Under the pieces are notes generated by a model that was given only the letters and a program-made list of their open reading frames with translations, ran no database searches and was not told where the DNA came from. 64,000 nucleotides of DNA, taken from NCBI RefSeq assembly GCF_001544275.1, contig NZ_BCQE01000005.1, forward strand, positions 123,935 through 187,934. Direction: 5' to 3'. A program made the translations under genes and the position numbers. Of this stretch, positions 63,336-64,000 are shown in pieces. This stretch comes from Enterococcus gallinarum NBRC 100675 (lineage in GTDB: Bacteria > Bacillota > Bacilli > Lactobacillales > Enterococcaceae). Within the stretch, counting starts at the first letter, position 1. The number at the start of each line of letters is the position of its first letter.

Positions 63336-63730
63336 ATTCCATACCCCATTTTCAATAGTTCAATTGCCTTCGTTCGTTGATACCAAATACCACTTGTGCT
63401 CATATTGAGAATCTTAGCGATTTCAGTATCGTTAAATCCTGCAAAATAATAGAGTAAAACAATCTTTCTTTTTACATCTGATAACTGATCAATTGCTGCT
63501 GATAACTTTTGATCTGAAATTAATATTTCCATTCCAAATAAGAAATAAACATCTTGTTCATCAAAATTAGTTTGTGGATACTTACCTTCATTTACATCAT
63601 TCAGTGGTTCCTCATTTTCTTTTATTCTAGCGTTTCGTTTTCGAATAGACTTGGCTTCATTTCGTAATACTTTTTTACAGTAGGCATCAAATTGGTGTTG
63701 TATAGATATCTCGTTGTAGTTTCGTTGCAT
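63329..63730 (-). CDS. RNA polymerase sigma-70-like factor (Tn916 Orf7-like)
   Basis: 133 aa; ATG preferred because AAGGAG is about nine bases upstream. QFDAYCKKVLRNEAKSIRKRNARI is the Orf7-type N-terminus. LSAAIDQLSDVKRKIVLLYYFAGFNDTEIAKILNMSTSGIWYQRTKAIELL is a region 4 helix-turn-helix. Proteins of this kind in conjugative transposons act as small sigma-like activators of the excision/transfer operon. It precedes the Orf8-like gene and, beyond the spare tRNA, xis and int on the same strand. Confidence 0.87.
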   Translation of the reverse strand: MQRNYNEISIQHQFDAYCKKVLRNEAKSIRKRNARIKENEEPLNDVNEGKYPQTNFDEQDVYFLFGMEILISDQKLSAAIDQLSDVKRKIVLLYYFAGFNDTEIAKILNMSTSGIWYQRTKAIELLKMGYGIW

Positions 63731-63890
63731 GATAATATGCTCCTTTTTTCCCCTTTCCACTAATACAACGATCAGGGAGTGCCTATTTTTCGAAAAAACC
63801 CAAAAAAAATTAAAACGAACTTCATAATTTGATTCTATACATCCTGTTTCAATGACATCTTATATTTCACAATAGAATAAATAGTTTTTT

Positions 63891-63923
63891 TGTAATTATG
63901 CTTTTCTTACGAGAAATTACAAT
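63891..63923 (+). terminator. Inverted repeat upstream of the sigma-like gene
   Basis: TTGTAATT and AATTACAA are perfect 8-bp arms with a 17-base loop, followed by TTATTTTTTCTTT. It could end plus-strand transcription inside the element or be an operator. Confidence 0.45.
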
Positions 63924-64000
63924 TATTTTTTCTTTAGGTGAGAAAGCGAAAAAGAGTAGAGTTAAATTATTTTTCAGAAGATAACTAAAAATAGCGGCTT

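Larger units (their letters stand above)
60641..64000. mobile_element. Left (integrase) end of an integrative element in tRNA-Lys, continuing past the window
   Basis: It begins at the split tRNA-Lys and contains int and xis on the minus strand, a tRNA-Lys, a small HTH gene, and an Orf8-like/sigma gene pair. The minus-strand order sigma, Orf8-like, xis, int, end equals that of Tn916-family conjugative transposons. Base composition is clearly AT-richer than the core. No conjugation gene is visible because the window ends, so whether it is a full conjugative element cannot be judged. Confidence 0.82.

Overview
The window reads as chromosome from a low-GC Gram-positive of the Lactobacillales, most likely Enterococcus. 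Supporting signs are IreB next to RuvX, a walRKHIJ cell-wall operon, separate coaB and coaC genes, a pot polyamine operon headed by an XRE-cupin regulator, Rex, an LtaS-family enzyme, DUF1827 and NrdI. Base composition looks somewhat richer than E. faecalis, but I do not claim a species. No rRNA, CRISPR array or intact insertion sequence was seen.

Positions 1-53683 are core-like chromosome in short operons separated by well-formed hairpin terminators. They hold: ruvX/ireB; a YcgQ-YcgR-type membrane pair; a thioredoxin-like gene convergent with rex; ABC-F and C39-like peptidase genes; alanine dehydrogenase; adenosine deaminase; an Mrr-like nuclease; potABCD with its regulator; an oxidoreductase-coaB-coaC-ECF S-component operon for pantothenate and CoA; a lipoprotein; murB; exoA; a tsaE operon with two acetyltransferases; pta; ung; two HAD phosphatases; nrdI; a membrane-anchored MutS-like ATPase; an LtaS-like enzyme; pncB-nadE; a MerR-TipAS regulator; a LacI regulator; groES-groEL under a perfect CIRCE operator; walRKHIJ; and DUF1836-degV. 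A block of five ~80-bp tandem repeats lies between tsaE and pta.

Positions 54268-60229 are an AT-richer accessory module. An amidohydrolase and a 14-helix MFS exporter are translationally coupled and divergent from a PRD/Mga-type regulator. A cupin gene with a start-site palindrome follows.

From about 60603 to the right edge lies the end of an integrative element. A tRNA-Lys(CTT) gene is cut in its anticodon loop at 60640. It is followed by palindromes, a tyrosine integrase, an excisionase-like gene, a complete second tRNA-Lys(CTT) with its own promoter, a small HTH gene, and a Tn916-like Orf8/sigma-factor pair. The order sigma, Orf8-like, xis, int, end matches Tn916-family elements, so the element should continue beyond 64000. 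The spare tRNA-Lys appears to be carried cargo that could replace the tRNA gene destroyed by integration; this is the most interesting point in the window.
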